Positions 53,903-62,930 are shown, counted from the stretch's first letter. The stretch is 64,000 bases of DNA from Caldimonas brevitalea (GCF_001017435.1 NZ_CP011371.1:6262001-6326000); one strand, 5' to 3'. Notes: generated from the sequence alone by a model not told the origin. Program-made: numbers and translations.

Positions 53903-55039
53903 TCAGACGATGGTCAGGTGCTCGGTGCCGGCGGCCAGGTCGGAGCTGCGGGCGCGGTTGCTGTTGAGCTTGATCTGCAGCCGCAGGTCGTTGACCGAGT
54001 CGGCATTGCGCAACGCGTCTTCGTAGGTGACCTGGTTGCCTTCGTAGAGGTCGAACAGCGACTGGTCGAAGGTCTGCATGCCCAGCTCGCGGCTCTTCTT
54101 CATGATCTCCTTGATCTCGGCGACTTCGCCCTTGAAGATCAGCTCGGAGATCAGCGGCGTGTTGAGCAGGATCTCGACCGCAGCGACCCGGCCCTTGCCC
54201 TCCTGGCGCGGCAGCAGACGCTGCGACACCATGGACTTGAGGTTGAGCGACAAGTCCATCAACAGCTGCGCCCGGCGCTCTTCGGGGAAGAAGTTGATGA
54301 TGCGGTCGAGCGCCTGGTTGGCGCTGTTGGCATGCAGCGTGGCCATGCACAGGTGACCGGTCTCGGCGAAGGCCACCGCATGTTCCATCGTCTCGCGGTC
54401 GCGGATCTCGCCCATCAGGATCACGTCGGGCGCCTGCCGCAGCGTGTTCTTGAGCGCCTGGCCCCAGCCTTCGGTGTCGAGCCCGACTTCACGCTGCGTC
54501 ACGATGCAGTTCTTGTGCGGATGCACGAACTCGACCGGATCTTCGATGGTGATGATGTGGCCGTACGAGTTTTCGTTGCGGTAGTCGACCATCGCCGCCA
54601 GCGTGGTCGACTTGCCGGAGCCGGTCGCCCCGACCAGGATGACCAGGCCACGCTTGGTCATCGTGACTTCCTTGAGCACCTGCGGCAGGCCCATCGCATC
54701 GATGTTGGGCAGCGTCTGCGGGATCACCCGCATCACCAGCCCGACCTGCCCCTGCTGCACGAAGGCGTTGACGCGGAAGCGGCCGACACCTTGGGGCGCG
54801 ACTGCGAAATTGCATTCCTTGGTGCGCTCGAATTCGGCCGCCTGCTTGTCGTTCATGATCGAACGTGCCAGGGCCAGCGTGTGCTGGCCGGTCAGGGGCT
54901 GCGGCGACACCTTGGTGACGCGGCCGTCGACCTTGATCGCCGGCGGAAATTCAGCGGTCAGGAACAAGTCCGACCCGTTGCGGCTGATCATCAGGCGCAA
55001 CAAGTCGTTGATGAATTTTGAAGCCTGGTCTCTTTCCAT
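53903..55039 (-). CDS. pilU: type IV pilus retraction ATPase PilU
   Basis: The 378-residue ATPase has an N-terminal PAS-like domain, Walker A GATGSGKST, Asp box TIEDPVEFVH, Walker B LMGEIRDRETM and His box HLCMATLHANSANQALDR. The C-terminal extension beyond the ATPase core separates PilU from PilT. PilU supports PilT in forceful pilus retraction. It is the third gene after pilT and a cNMP-binding protein gene. Confidence 0.93.
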   Translation of the reverse strand: MERDQASKFINDLLRLMISRNGSDLFLTAEFPPAIKVDGRVTKVSPQPLTGQHTLALARSIMNDKQAAEFERTKECNFAVAPQGVGRFRVNAFVQQGQVGLVMRVIPQTLPNIDAMGLPQVLKEVTMTKRGLVILVGATGSGKSTTLAAMVDYRNENSYGHIITIEDPVEFVHPHKNCIVTQREVGLDTEGWGQALKNTLRQAPDVILMGEIRDRETMEHAVAFAETGHLCMATLHANSANQALDRIINFFPEERRAQLLMDLSLNLKSMVSQRLLPRQEGKGRVAAVEILLNTPLISELIFKGEVAEIKEIMKKSRELGMQTFDQSLFDLYEGNQVTYEDALRNADSVNDLRLQIKLNSNRARSSDLAAGTEHLTIV

Positions 55040-55124
55040 GCGTCAGTCCGGTTGGGAGAGCGAGAGCGAGAGAAGAAGAAATGCGAAAGAAGCAGCGAGT
55101 GGCGCGGAGGTGGCGACGCTCGGC

Positions 55125-55778
55125 TCAGCCGCGCGAGAGCACGGCGCTCAGGCGTGCGCTGACCTGACGCAAACGCAGCGACAGCCGCCGTGCCAGCGAG
55201 GCCAGCAGCGCGAGGCCGAGACGGGGCTCGTGGGTGATCATCGCGTCGAGGCCTTCGGCATCGACCACGGCCAGCACGCAAGGCGTGAGCGTGGTGCAGG
55301 CCGAAAACCGCGAACCGGCGTCGAGCAGCGACATCTCGCCCAGCATGTCGCCGGCCCGTGCCTCGGCCAGGCGGGCACGCCCGCCCCACGGCTGCACGCG
55401 GTCGACCGCGATGGTGCCGTCGAGGACGATCAGCATGTAGTCGCCCTGCTCGTCCTGGCCGATCACTTCCTGGTTGGCCGCCACCTGCACGAAGTCGAGG
55501 TACTCGCTCATGCGGTCCAGCTCGGACTTGTCGAGCGTGGCCACATAGCGGTCGACACCCCACAGCGCCGCGAACATGTCACGTCCGATGTCGCGGTCGT
55601 AAGGCGTGGCGCCGATTTCCTGCGCGCGCGCCTGCCAGGTCTTGGCCTGCTGCGTGTCGTCGAGCCGCTCCTGGAACATGGTCGAGAAGAAGCCGGTATC
55701 GTCGGGCGCCGCGGCGTTTTCGCCGGCGCCCGGCTCGGGCGCTTGGCCACCCTTGAGCTTGTCGATCAGTTTCTTCAT
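55125..55778 (-). CDS. cyclic-nucleotide-binding-domain protein
   Basis: The 217-residue protein has a ~75-residue N-terminal region and one cNMP-binding barrel (LDFVQVAANQEVIGQDEQGD split, LIVLDGTIAV, GDMLGEMSLLDAGSRFSACT with the phosphate-binding GEMSLL..SR pattern). It has no DNA-binding domain. The GEMSLLD-x3-R motif looks able to bind a cyclic nucleotide. Its place between pilT and pilU suggests tuning of twitching motility. Confidence 0.85.
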   Translation of the reverse strand: MKKLIDKLKGGQAPEPGAGENAAAPDDTGFFSTMFQERLDDTQQAKTWQARAQEIGATPYDRDIGRDMFAALWGVDRYVATLDKSELDRMSEYLDFVQVAANQEVIGQDEQGDYMLIVLDGTIAVDRVQPWGGRARLAEARAGDMLGEMSLLDAGSRFSACTTLTPCVLAVVDAEGLDAMITHEPRLGLALLASLARRLSLRLRQVSARLSAVLSRG

Positions 55779-55833
55779 CGCATGTGAGGCGTTGCGGCCT
55801 TCGGTGGCGTGGCGTGGCGAGGCAGCAGTGCCG

Positions 55834-56877
55834 TCAGCCCGGGAAGTTCTCGGGGAACTTGGCCTTGGTACGCGCCTCGGAGGGCGAGATGACGTTACGT
55901 CGCACCAGGTCGGCCAGGTTCTGGTCGAGCGTCTGCATGCCCATGCTGTTGCCGGTCTGGATGGCCGAGTACATCTGGGCGATCTTGTTCTCGCGGATCA
56001 GGTTGCGCACCGCGGCCGTGCCGAGCATGACCTCGTGTGCAGCGACACGGCCCGAGCCGTCCTTCAGCTTGCACAGCGTCTGCGAGATGATCGCGACGAC
56101 CGATTCGGACAGCATTGCGCGCACCATCTCTTTCTCGGCCGCCGGGAACACGTCGACCACCCGGTCGATGGTCTTGGCGGCACTCGAGGTGTGCAACGTG
56201 CCGAACACCAGGTGGCCGGTTTCGGCGGCGGTCAGGGCCAAACGGATGGTTTCGAGGTCGCGCATCTCGCCGACCAGGATCGCGTCCGGGTCCTCGCGCA
56301 GTGCGGAGCGCAAGGCATTGCTGAAGCTGAGCGTGTGCGGGCCGACTTCACGCTGGTTGATCAAGCACTTCTTCGACTCGTGCACGAACTCGATCGGGTC
56401 TTCGACCGTCAGCACGTGGCCGTACTCGCTCTCGTTCAAGTGGTTGACCATCGCGGCCAGCGTGGTCGACTTGCCCGAGCCGGTGGGCCCGGTGACCAGC
56501 ACCAGGCCGCGCGGCTTGAGTGCCAGCTCGGCGAAGATCTTCGGCGTGTTGAGCTGCTCGAGCGTCAGGATCTTCGACGGGATGGTGCGGAACACCGCCC
56601 CCGCGCCGCGGTTCTGGTTGAACGCGTTGACGCGGAAACGGGCCAGGCCCTGGATCTCGAACGAGAAATCGCACTCGAGCGTCTCTTCGTAGGCCTTGCG
56701 CTGCGAGTCGTTCATGATGTCGTACACCATGTCGTGCACCTGCTTGTGCTCGAGCGGGTCGACATTGATGCGGCGCACGTCGCCATGGACGCGGATCATC
56801 GGCGGCAGCCCGGCCGACAGGTGCAAGTCGGAGGCTTTGTTTTTGACGGAGAACGCCAACAGCTGGGTGATGTCCAT
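55834..56877 (-). CDS. pilT: type IV pilus retraction ATPase PilT
   Basis: The 347-residue ATPase starts MDITQLLAFSVKNKASDLHL and has Walker A GPTGSGKST, EDPIEFVH, Walker B LVGEMRDLETI and GHLVFGTLHTSSAAKTIDR. It is the hexameric motor for pilus retraction. It is divergent from yggS with only 52 bases between starts, an arrangement common in proteobacteria. It leads the pilT-cNMP-pilU unit. Confidence 0.96.
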   Translation of the reverse strand: MDITQLLAFSVKNKASDLHLSAGLPPMIRVHGDVRRINVDPLEHKQVHDMVYDIMNDSQRKAYEETLECDFSFEIQGLARFRVNAFNQNRGAGAVFRTIPSKILTLEQLNTPKIFAELALKPRGLVLVTGPTGSGKSTTLAAMVNHLNESEYGHVLTVEDPIEFVHESKKCLINQREVGPHTLSFSNALRSALREDPDAILVGEMRDLETIRLALTAAETGHLVFGTLHTSSAAKTIDRVVDVFPAAEKEMVRAMLSESVVAIISQTLCKLKDGSGRVAAHEVMLGTAAVRNLIRENKIAQMYSAIQTGNSMGMQTLDQNLADLVRRNVISPSEARTKAKFPENFPG

Positions 56878-56929
56878 GTTCCTCTGGGGGGGCGCTGCAG
56901 GGCGGCAGAAGGGTTAAGCTCGTGCCATT

Positions 56930-57634
56930 ATGGCGACGATTGCTGCGAACATACAACAAGTCCAAGACCGAATTGCGGCGTCCTGTCAAGAGGCCGGGCG
57001 TGCCGTGGAAAGCGTCACGCTGCTGGCGGTCAGCAAGACCTTCCCGGCCCCGGCGGTGCGCGAGGCGGTGGCCTGCGGACTCCACCGTTTCGGCGAGAAC
57101 TATGTCCAGGAAGCGCTCGACAAGATGGAAGCGCTCGCCGACCTTCGCGACCGGCTCGAATGGCATCTGATCGGGCCGCTGCAGAGCAACAAGACCCGGG
57201 TGGTGGCCGAGCACTTCGATTGGGTGCACAGCGTGGACCGGCTGAAGATCGCCGAACGCCTGTCGGCGCAGCGCCCGTCGCACCTGCCCCCGCTGCAGAT
57301 CTGTTTGCAGGTCAACATCAGCGGCGAGGCCAGCAAAAGCGGGCTGAACCCTGACGAGGTGGCGGCGACGGCGCAGGCTGTGGCCGCCCTGCCCGGCCTG
57401 CGGCTGCGCGGCCTGATGGCGATTCCGGAACCCGCCGAGACGCTGCCGGCACAGCGCCAACCCCATGCGGCGCTGCGCCGCTTGTTGGAGCAGTTGCGCG
57501 CTCAGGGACTGGCACTGGACACCTTGTCGATGGGCATGACGGCCGACCTCGAAGCCGCGGTGCTCGAGGGCGCGACCATCGTGCGTGTCGGGACGGCGAT
57601 CTTCGGCAGCCGGCCGCCGGTGCCGCGAGGCTGA
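56930..57634 (+). CDS. yggS: pyridoxal-phosphate homeostasis protein (YggS/PLPBP)
   Basis: The 234-residue protein shows the PLP lysine in VTLLAVSKTFP, FGENYVQEALDK, WHLIGPLQSNK, HSVDRLKIAERL, LQVNISGEASKSGL and SMGMTADLEAAV. This is the fold-III barrel of PLP-binding YggS/PROSC proteins that keep PLP and amino-acid pools in balance. It shares its promoter region with pilT. Confidence 0.94.
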   Translation: MATIAANIQQVQDRIAASCQEAGRAVESVTLLAVSKTFPAPAVREAVACGLHRFGENYVQEALDKMEALADLRDRLEWHLIGPLQSNKTRVVAEHFDWVHSVDRLKIAERLSAQRPSHLPPLQICLQVNISGEASKSGLNPDEVAATAQAVAALPGLRLRGLMAIPEPAETLPAQRQPHAALRRLLEQLRAQGLALDTLSMGMTADLEAAVLEGATIVRVGTAIFGSRPPVPRG

Positions 57635-57675
57635 CCAGGCGAACGGCGCCGGCTGCGGCGCCGCCCGGGCCGGCC

Positions 57676-58158
57676 TCAGATCGGCAGCAGATTGGTGTTC
57701 TTCACCTCTTCCATCACCGCATAGGTGTGGGTCTCGCGCACCCCCGGCAGCGACCAGATGACCGAGCCGATCAACTCGCGGTAGGCCTGCATGTCGGCCA
57801 CCCGGGTCTTGATCAGGTAGTCGAAGCCGCCGGCCACCAGGTGGCATTCCAGGATCTCCGGGCGCGATTGCACGGCCGCCTTGAAGGCATTCATCACGTC
57901 GGGCGTGGTGCGGTCGAGCACCACTTCGACGAACACCATCATGCTGGCGCTCAGCTTCTGGGGATTGAGCCGGGCCTCGTAGCCGAGGATGTAGCCCTCG
58001 CGGGTGAGCCGCTTGACGCGTTCGAGCACGGCGGTCGGTGACAAATGCACCGCTTCGGCCAACTTGAGGTTGGCAATGCGCCCATCCTGCTGCAACACGC
58101 GCAATATCTTGCGGTCGATCTTGTCGAGATCGTTGAATTCCGCCGACCCGTTTTTCAT
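57676..58158 (-). CDS. Lrp/AsnC-family regulator, probable proline-responsive regulator
   Basis: The 160-residue protein has an N-terminal helix-turn-helix (LDKIDRKILRVLQQDGRIAN, LAEAVHLSPTAVLERVKRL) and a C-terminal RAM domain (VDRTTPDVMNAF-like region, HLVAGGFDYLIKTRVADMQAY split). It is divergent from putA, as is PutR in Rhizobium/Agrobacterium, where it activates putA with proline as co-effector. The shared 97-base region contains an inverted repeat at 58201-58227. Confidence 0.9.
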   Translation of the reverse strand: MKNGSAEFNDLDKIDRKILRVLQQDGRIANLKLAEAVHLSPTAVLERVKRLTREGYILGYEARLNPQKLSASMMVFVEVVLDRTTPDVMNAFKAAVQSRPEILECHLVAGGFDYLIKTRVADMQAYRELIGSVIWSLPGVRETHTYAVMEEVKNTNLLPI

Positions 58159-58200
58159 GATTTATTTTCCTCTGTCTCCGTCTTTCTTATTGGTGAATGA

Positions 58201-58227
58201 TGCTAGGGGAATCCTCATAACCTAGCA
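58201..58227. promoter_or_regulatory. inverted repeat in the lrp-putA intergenic region
   Basis: TGCTAGG and CCTAGCA form a perfect 7-bp inverted repeat with a 13-base spacer. It sits 29 bases before the preferred putA start and 43 bases from the regulator's start, in an AT-rich stretch. It is a candidate site for the divergent Lrp-type regulator. Confidence 0.5.
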
Positions 58228-58255
58228 AGTCATGCAAAACCCTGAGGCATATTCG

Positions 58256-61200
58256 ATGTCCACCCCTGTTCGCTTCACCGCGCCGCCCGAGCGCATGCGC
58301 CTGCCCGCCCCCGACCGTCCCGAGGCGGAGGTGGTCAAGCAGTTGCAGCAGCAGCCCGCCTTGCCGTGGGAGCAGGTGAAGGCGACAGCGGCGCCCTGGG
58401 TGAAAGCGGTGCGCGAGCGGCCGGCGCCGTTCTGGGCGATGGAATCGCTGCTGAAGGAGTACCCACTGTCGACCACCGAGGGCCTGGCGCTGATGCGATT
58501 GGCCGAGGCCTTGCTGCGGGTCCCCGATGTCGACACCGCGATGGCGCTGACGGCCGACCAGCTGGGGCGCGCCAGCTTCGACAAGGCCGGGGCCAGCGAC
58601 CACCCGGTGCTGTCGAACCTGTCGGCCAACGTGATCGCCCTGAGCAAGAAACTGCTGCCCGGCGATGCCCAGAAGCAGCCGGGACTGCTGCAGCGACTGG
58701 GCGCCCAGACCGTGGTGGGCGCAGCGGTGCGGGCCCTGCAGCTGTTGGGACGCCAGTTCGTGCTGGGCCGCAACATCGCCGAGGCGCAGCGTGAAGCGCA
58801 ATCGCAGCGACGCGAGCAGGCGACGCTGTGCTTCAGCTTCGACATGCTGGGCGAAGGCGCCCGCACCGAGCACGACGCCGAGCGGTATCTCGCGTCCTAC
58901 CGCCACGCGATCGAGCAGATCGCGCGGGAACGCCGCACCGATGCCCGCCCCGAGACCGGCGACGGCATTTCGATCAAGCTGAGCGCCTTGTTCTCACGCT
59001 ATGAAGCGTCGCAGCGCGAGCGGGTTTTCGCGGTGCTGTTGCCCCGCGTCTGGTCCTTGGTCGAGCTGGCGGCGCAGGCCCATCTCAACCTGACCATCGA
59101 CGCCGAAGAAAGCGAGCGGCTCGAACTGTCGCTCGACGTGTTCGAGGCGTTGGCCGCGCAGATCGCGCAGCACCATCCGCAATGGCAGGGGTTCGGCCTT
59201 GCGGTGCAGGCCTACCAGACGCGCTCGCTCGCGGTGGTCGAGGAAGTCGCCCGCATCGGCCGCGAGCACGGCCTGCGGCTGATGGTGCGGCTGGTCAAGG
59301 GCGCCTACTGGGACGGCGAGATCAAACGGGCTCAGGAACTGGGCCTGGCCGGCTACCCGGTGTTCACCCGCAAGGAACACACCGACCTCGCCTATCTGGC
59401 CTGCGCCCAGGCGCTGCTGTCGCATGCGCCGGCCCTCTATCCGCAGTTCGCCACGCACAACGCCGGCACCGTTGCCGCCATCCTGCGCCTGGCCGCCGCG
59501 CGGCCGGTGCCGTTCGAAATGCAACGCCTGCACGGCATGGGCGAGAGCCTCTACCGCGAGGTGCTGCAGCACGAGCGTGTCACGCTGCGCGTCTATGCGC
59601 CGGTGGGCGAGCACCGCGACCTGCTGGCCTATCTTGTGCGGCGCCTGCTGGAGAACGGCGCCAACTCGTCCTTCGTGCACCAACTGGCCGACGAGCAGGT
59701 ACCGATCGACACCCTGCTGGCATCGCCGCTGCACCCGCCGGCACGGCCCGGGCTGCCGCTGCCCTTGGCCCTCTATGGTGCCGAGCGCCGCAACTCGCGC
59801 GGTGTCGACCTCGCCTGCCAGGCCGAACGCGAACCCTTGTTCGCGGCGCTGCGCAGTGCGGCCGTGCCGCCGGTTGCCGAGGCCACGCCGGAACAGGTGG
59901 CGCAGGCGATGCAGCAACTGCACGCGCAGTGCGAACGCTGGGACGCGGTGCCGGTGACCGAGCGCGCCGCGGTGCTGCGACGTGCCGGCGACGCCCTCGA
60001 GTCGGCCCTGCCCGAGTTTTGCGGCCTGCTGGTGCGCGAGGCCCACAAGGTGATGGCGGATGCCGTCTCGGAGGTGCGCGAGACGGTGGACTTCCTGCGC
60101 TACTACGCGGCGCAAGCCGAGCAGCGTTTGGTGCCGTTGACCTTGCCGGGGCCCACCGGCGAGTCGAACCAGCTGCACCTGCGCGGCCGCGGTGTGTTCG
60201 TCTGCATCAGCCCGTGGAACTTCCCGCTCGCGATCTTCACCGGTCAGGTGGTGGCGGCGCTGGTCGCCGGCAACCCGGTGGCCGCCAAACCCGCGGAGCA
60301 GACACCGGCAGTGGCACGCCGTATGGTCGAGCTGCTGCACCAGGCCGGCATCCCGCGGGAAGTGCTGCAACTGCTGCACGGCCCGGGCGAGACCGTGGGC
60401 GCGGCCTTGGTACGCGATGCGCGCTGCGCGGGGGTCGCCTTCACCGGCTCGACGCAGGTGGCCAAGCTCATCCAGCGCAGCCTCGCCGAGAAGGACGGGC
60501 CGATCGTGCCGCTGATCGCCGAGACCGGCGGCATCAACGCGATGGTGGTCGACTCGACCGCCCTGCCCGAGCAAGTGGTCGACGCGGTGGTGCAAAGCGC
60601 CTTCCGCTCGGCCGGGCAGCGCTGCTCGGCACTGCGGCTGCTGTGTGTGCATGACCGCATCGCCGATGGCGTGCTCGAGATGCTCGGCGGCGCGATGCAC
60701 GAGCTGGTGGTCGGCGACACGTCCGTCTGGGCCACGGATGTGGGGCCGGTGATCGATGCCGAAGCACACGAGGGCATCGGGCGGCAGCTGGTACGGCTGG
60801 ACCGTGAAGCCCGGTTGATCGCCCGCACGCCGGTCCCGGAGGGGCTGAACGGCCACTACATCGCCCCGGTCGCCTACGAACTGCAGCGCATCGCCGACGT
60901 ACGCCAGGAGATCTTCGGCCCGGTGCTGCACGTGGTGCGATGGGGCGGCGCTGAAGGGCCGACACTCGACGCCCTGATCCAGCAGATCAACACGCTCGGC
61001 TACGGCCTCACGCTGGGTGTGCAGACGCGCATCGACGGACGCGCCCACCAGATCGCCGAGCGCGCCCGCGTCGGCAACGTCTACGTCAACCGCAACATGA
61101 TCGGTGCAGTGGTGGGCGTGCAGCCCTTCGGCGGCGAAGGCCTGAGCGGCACCGGCCCCAAAGCGGGCGGGCCGCACTATCTGCCGCGCTTCTGCGCCGA

Positions 61201-61267
61201 GCAGACGGTGACGATCAACACTGCGGCAGCCGGCGGCAATGCGACGTTGCTCGCAGGCGGCTTCTGA
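58256..61267 (+). CDS. putA: bifunctional proline dehydrogenase / L-glutamate gamma-semialdehyde dehydrogenase PutA
   Basis: The protein has ~1003 residues. The PRODH barrel shows FDMLGEGART, DGISIKLSALFSRYE, RLVKGAYWDGEIKRAQELG split and FATHNAGTVAAIL. The aldehyde dehydrogenase domain shows SPWNFPLAIFTGQV, the NAD-fold GVAFTGSTQVA, ETGGINAM and the catalytic Cys in SAGQRCSALRLL. Proline is oxidised to glutamate with internal channelling of P5C. It lacks the N-terminal RHH repressor domain of trifunctional PutA, which fits control by the divergent Lrp protein. The ATG at 58256 follows TGAGG; the ATG at 58232 would add eight residues. Confidence 0.96.
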   Translation: MSTPVRFTAPPERMRLPAPDRPEAEVVKQLQQQPALPWEQVKATAAPWVKAVRERPAPFWAMESLLKEYPLSTTEGLALMRLAEALLRVPDVDTAMALTADQLGRASFDKAGASDHPVLSNLSANVIALSKKLLPGDAQKQPGLLQRLGAQTVVGAAVRALQLLGRQFVLGRNIAEAQREAQSQRREQATLCFSFDMLGEGARTEHDAERYLASYRHAIEQIARERRTDARPETGDGISIKLSALFSRYEASQRERVFAVLLPRVWSLVELAAQAHLNLTIDAEESERLELSLDVFEALAAQIAQHHPQWQGFGLAVQAYQTRSLAVVEEVARIGREHGLRLMVRLVKGAYWDGEIKRAQELGLAGYPVFTRKEHTDLAYLACAQALLSHAPALYPQFATHNAGTVAAILRLAAARPVPFEMQRLHGMGESLYREVLQHERVTLRVYAPVGEHRDLLAYLVRRLLENGANSSFVHQLADEQVPIDTLLASPLHPPARPGLPLPLALYGAERRNSRGVDLACQAEREPLFAALRSAAVPPVAEATPEQVAQAMQQLHAQCERWDAVPVTERAAVLRRAGDALESALPEFCGLLVREAHKVMADAVSEVRETVDFLRYYAAQAEQRLVPLTLPGPTGESNQLHLRGRGVFVCISPWNFPLAIFTGQVVAALVAGNPVAAKPAEQTPAVARRMVELLHQAGIPREVLQLLHGPGETVGAALVRDARCAGVAFTGSTQVAKLIQRSLAEKDGPIVPLIAETGGINAMVVDSTALPEQVVDAVVQSAFRSAGQRCSALRLLCVHDRIADGVLEMLGGAMHELVVGDTSVWATDVGPVIDAEAHEGIGRQLVRLDREARLIARTPVPEGLNGHYIAPVAYELQRIADVRQEIFGPVLHVVRWGGAEGPTLDALIQQINTLGYGLTLGVQTRIDGRAHQIAERARVGNVYVNRNMIGAVVGVQPFGGEGLSGTGPKAGGPHYLPRFCAEQTVTINTAAAGGNATLLAGGF

Positions 61268-61301
61268 CCTCGCGGCGGCATTCGTTCCGTACACTTCGGC
61301 C

Positions 61302-62120
61302 ATGAACCGAACCGACAAGATCGCCTTCATCGGCGGGGGCAACATGGCCTCCGCCATCATCGGCGGGCTGCGCAGCAGCGGCCGCGACGCGGCCGACCTG
61401 CTGGTGGTCGAGCCCAGCGCCGAGCAGCGCCAACGCCTGGCCACCGAGCACGGCGTGCAGGCGGCCGAAGCGGCCACCGCCGCCCTCTCGGAGGCCACCG
61501 TGGTGGTGTGGGCCGTCAAGCCTCAGCTGTTCCAGACCGCCGCGGCGCCGTGCCGTGCTCATGTGGCGAACGCCCTGCAACTCAGCGTGATGGCCGGCAT
61601 CCGCAGCGATGCGATGGCCACCGCCACCGGGAGCACGCGGGTGGTGCGGGCGATGCCCAACACGCCGGCGCTGATCGGGCGCGGCGTCTCGGGCCTGTAC
61701 GCCCGGGCGGAGGTCAGCGCCGCTGAGCGCGAGGCGGTCGAGCGCCTGCTGGCCCCCACCGGCGCCACGGTGTGGGTGGCGCAGGAGTCCGATCTCGACG
61801 CGGTGACGGCGTTGTCGGGATCGGGGCCGGCCTATGTGTTCTATTTCATCGAGGCGATGATCGAGGCGGCGCAGTCGATGGGCCTGAGCGCCGAGCAAGG
61901 CCGCCAGCTGGCGCTGGCCACCTTTGGCGGGGCAACCGAACTGGCCCAACGCTCGAGCGACCCGCCCCAGGTGCTGCGCGACCGTGTCACGTCCAAGGGC
62001 GGCACCACCTACGCGGCGCTCACGTCACTCGAGCGCGACGATGTGAAGACGGCGTTCGTGCGCGCGATGGCCGCCGCACGACAACGCGCGCGTGAACTCG
62101 GCGACGAGTTCGGCGGCTGA
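61302..62120 (+). CDS. proC: pyrroline-5-carboxylate reductase
   Basis: The 272-residue protein has the Rossmann start IAFIGGGNMASAIIGGL, VWAVKPQ, RVVRAMPNTPALIG, and the C-terminal dimer motif LSGSGPAYVFYFIEAM plus VTSKGGTTYAAL. It makes proline from P5C using NAD(P)H, the last step of proline biosynthesis. The ATG at 61302 starts 34 bases after putA, so synthesis and breakdown genes may share a transcript. Confidence 0.95.
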   Translation: MNRTDKIAFIGGGNMASAIIGGLRSSGRDAADLLVVEPSAEQRQRLATEHGVQAAEAATAALSEATVVVWAVKPQLFQTAAAPCRAHVANALQLSVMAGIRSDAMATATGSTRVVRAMPNTPALIGRGVSGLYARAEVSAAEREAVERLLAPTGATVWVAQESDLDAVTALSGSGPAYVFYFIEAMIEAAQSMGLSAEQGRQLALATFGGATELAQRSSDPPQVLRDRVTSKGGTTYAALTSLERDDVKTAFVRAMAAARQRARELGDEFGG

Positions 62121-62210
62121 AGAACCGCAACGCTGAACCGGTCGGGCCGCTGATGGGCCCGCAGACCTGCCGTCCCGCCGCCTTTTCAAACGTATCGACG
62201 CGGCGAGCGA

Positions 62211-62247
62211 CCGTGGTCACCGGGCTGCACAGGCCCGGTGACCACGG
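62211..62247. terminator. long hairpin between convergent proC and PEP-CTERM genes
   Basis: A perfect 15-bp stem (CCGTGGTCACCGGGC / GCCCGGTGACCACGG) with loop TGCACAG lies in the 243-base gap between convergent genes. No T-run follows on either strand. Very stable; it may end or protect both transcripts. The rest of the gap shows no gene. Confidence 0.5.
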
Positions 62248-62363
62248 CGGCTGCGCGCCTCCCTGTGTTGAAGAAGCAATGCACGTCGCCCGCCCGTCTG
62301 CGCGGATGATGCGAAGCGCACCGTGCGGCACCCGCGTGCCGCGGCGTGACAGCGTTCATTCCT

Positions 62364-62873
62364 TCAGTCGCGCAAGCGCCGGCGTGTGAGCGTCAGCACC
62401 ATCATCAGGCCGGCCAGCAGCAGCGCGTAGGTCTGCGGCTCGGGCACGTTCGAGACGAGGGTGTACAGCCCGCCGGCGGCTGCGGCGGTGCCGCTCACGA
62501 GGTAGTAGTAAGAGCCGGCCGCGAGGCCGGCAAAGGTGTTGACGAGCGAACCGGTCGCGCCGCTGAAGTCGAACGAGCCGATGAACACGTCGGGACCCGC
62601 CCCATCCGAATAGAGCGACACCTTGCCGCCCGCGATGCCGAAGCTGGGTCCGATTTCGGTGCTGGCGGCCGAGGCGTACAAGGTCGTGGCGTCGGCCAGC
62701 GTGAACAGGAAGACATCGGCGAAATCGCCGCCGGCGAGTACTTGGCCGCCGGCCTCGAAGGTGTCGTGCGTGCCCCAGTCCCCGGGCGTGGGGATGGGAG
62801 CCGCGCCAGCCGACACGCTGGCCGCAACGCCGAAAGCGACGATCCACGGCTTGAACACACGTAGCAACTTCAT
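62364..62873 (-). CDS. FxDxF-type PEP-CTERM secreted protein
   Basis: The 169-residue protein has a signal peptide (VFKPWIVAFGVAASVSAGAAP), a beta-rich body with FADVFLFTL (FxDxF) and LAAGSYYYLVSG, and a C-terminal sorting signal: VPEPQTYALLLAGLMMVLTL followed by Arg-rich RRRLRD. Such proteins are sorted by exosortase (EpsH/XrtA) and linked to exopolysaccharide or floc formation. No exosortase gene is in the window. The ATG at 62873 follows CAGGGAG; a longer upstream ORF in the frame is not coding. Confidence 0.9.
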   Translation of the reverse strand: MKLLRVFKPWIVAFGVAASVSAGAAPIPTPGDWGTHDTFEAGGQVLAGGDFADVFLFTLADATTLYASAASTEIGPSFGIAGGKVSLYSDGAGPDVFIGSFDFSGATGSLVNTFAGLAAGSYYYLVSGTAAAAGGLYTLVSNVPEPQTYALLLAGLMMVLTLTRRRLRD

Positions 62874-62914
62874 CGTTGACTCCCTGGGGTAGTGGTTGAG
62901 GGCCGACGACTTAC

Positions 62915-62930
62915 TGCAAGGCCTATGCCA
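62915..62930 (-). promoter_or_regulatory. sigma-54 (-24/-12) promoter of the PEP-CTERM gene
   Basis: The minus strand reads TGGCATAGGCCTTGCA, which fits the consensus TGGCACG-N4-TTGCW with correct spacing and two mismatches in the CG part. It lies 42 bases before the ATG, leaving a ~30-base leader. PEP-CTERM genes are known targets of RpoN with PrsK/PrsR. Confidence 0.7.
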
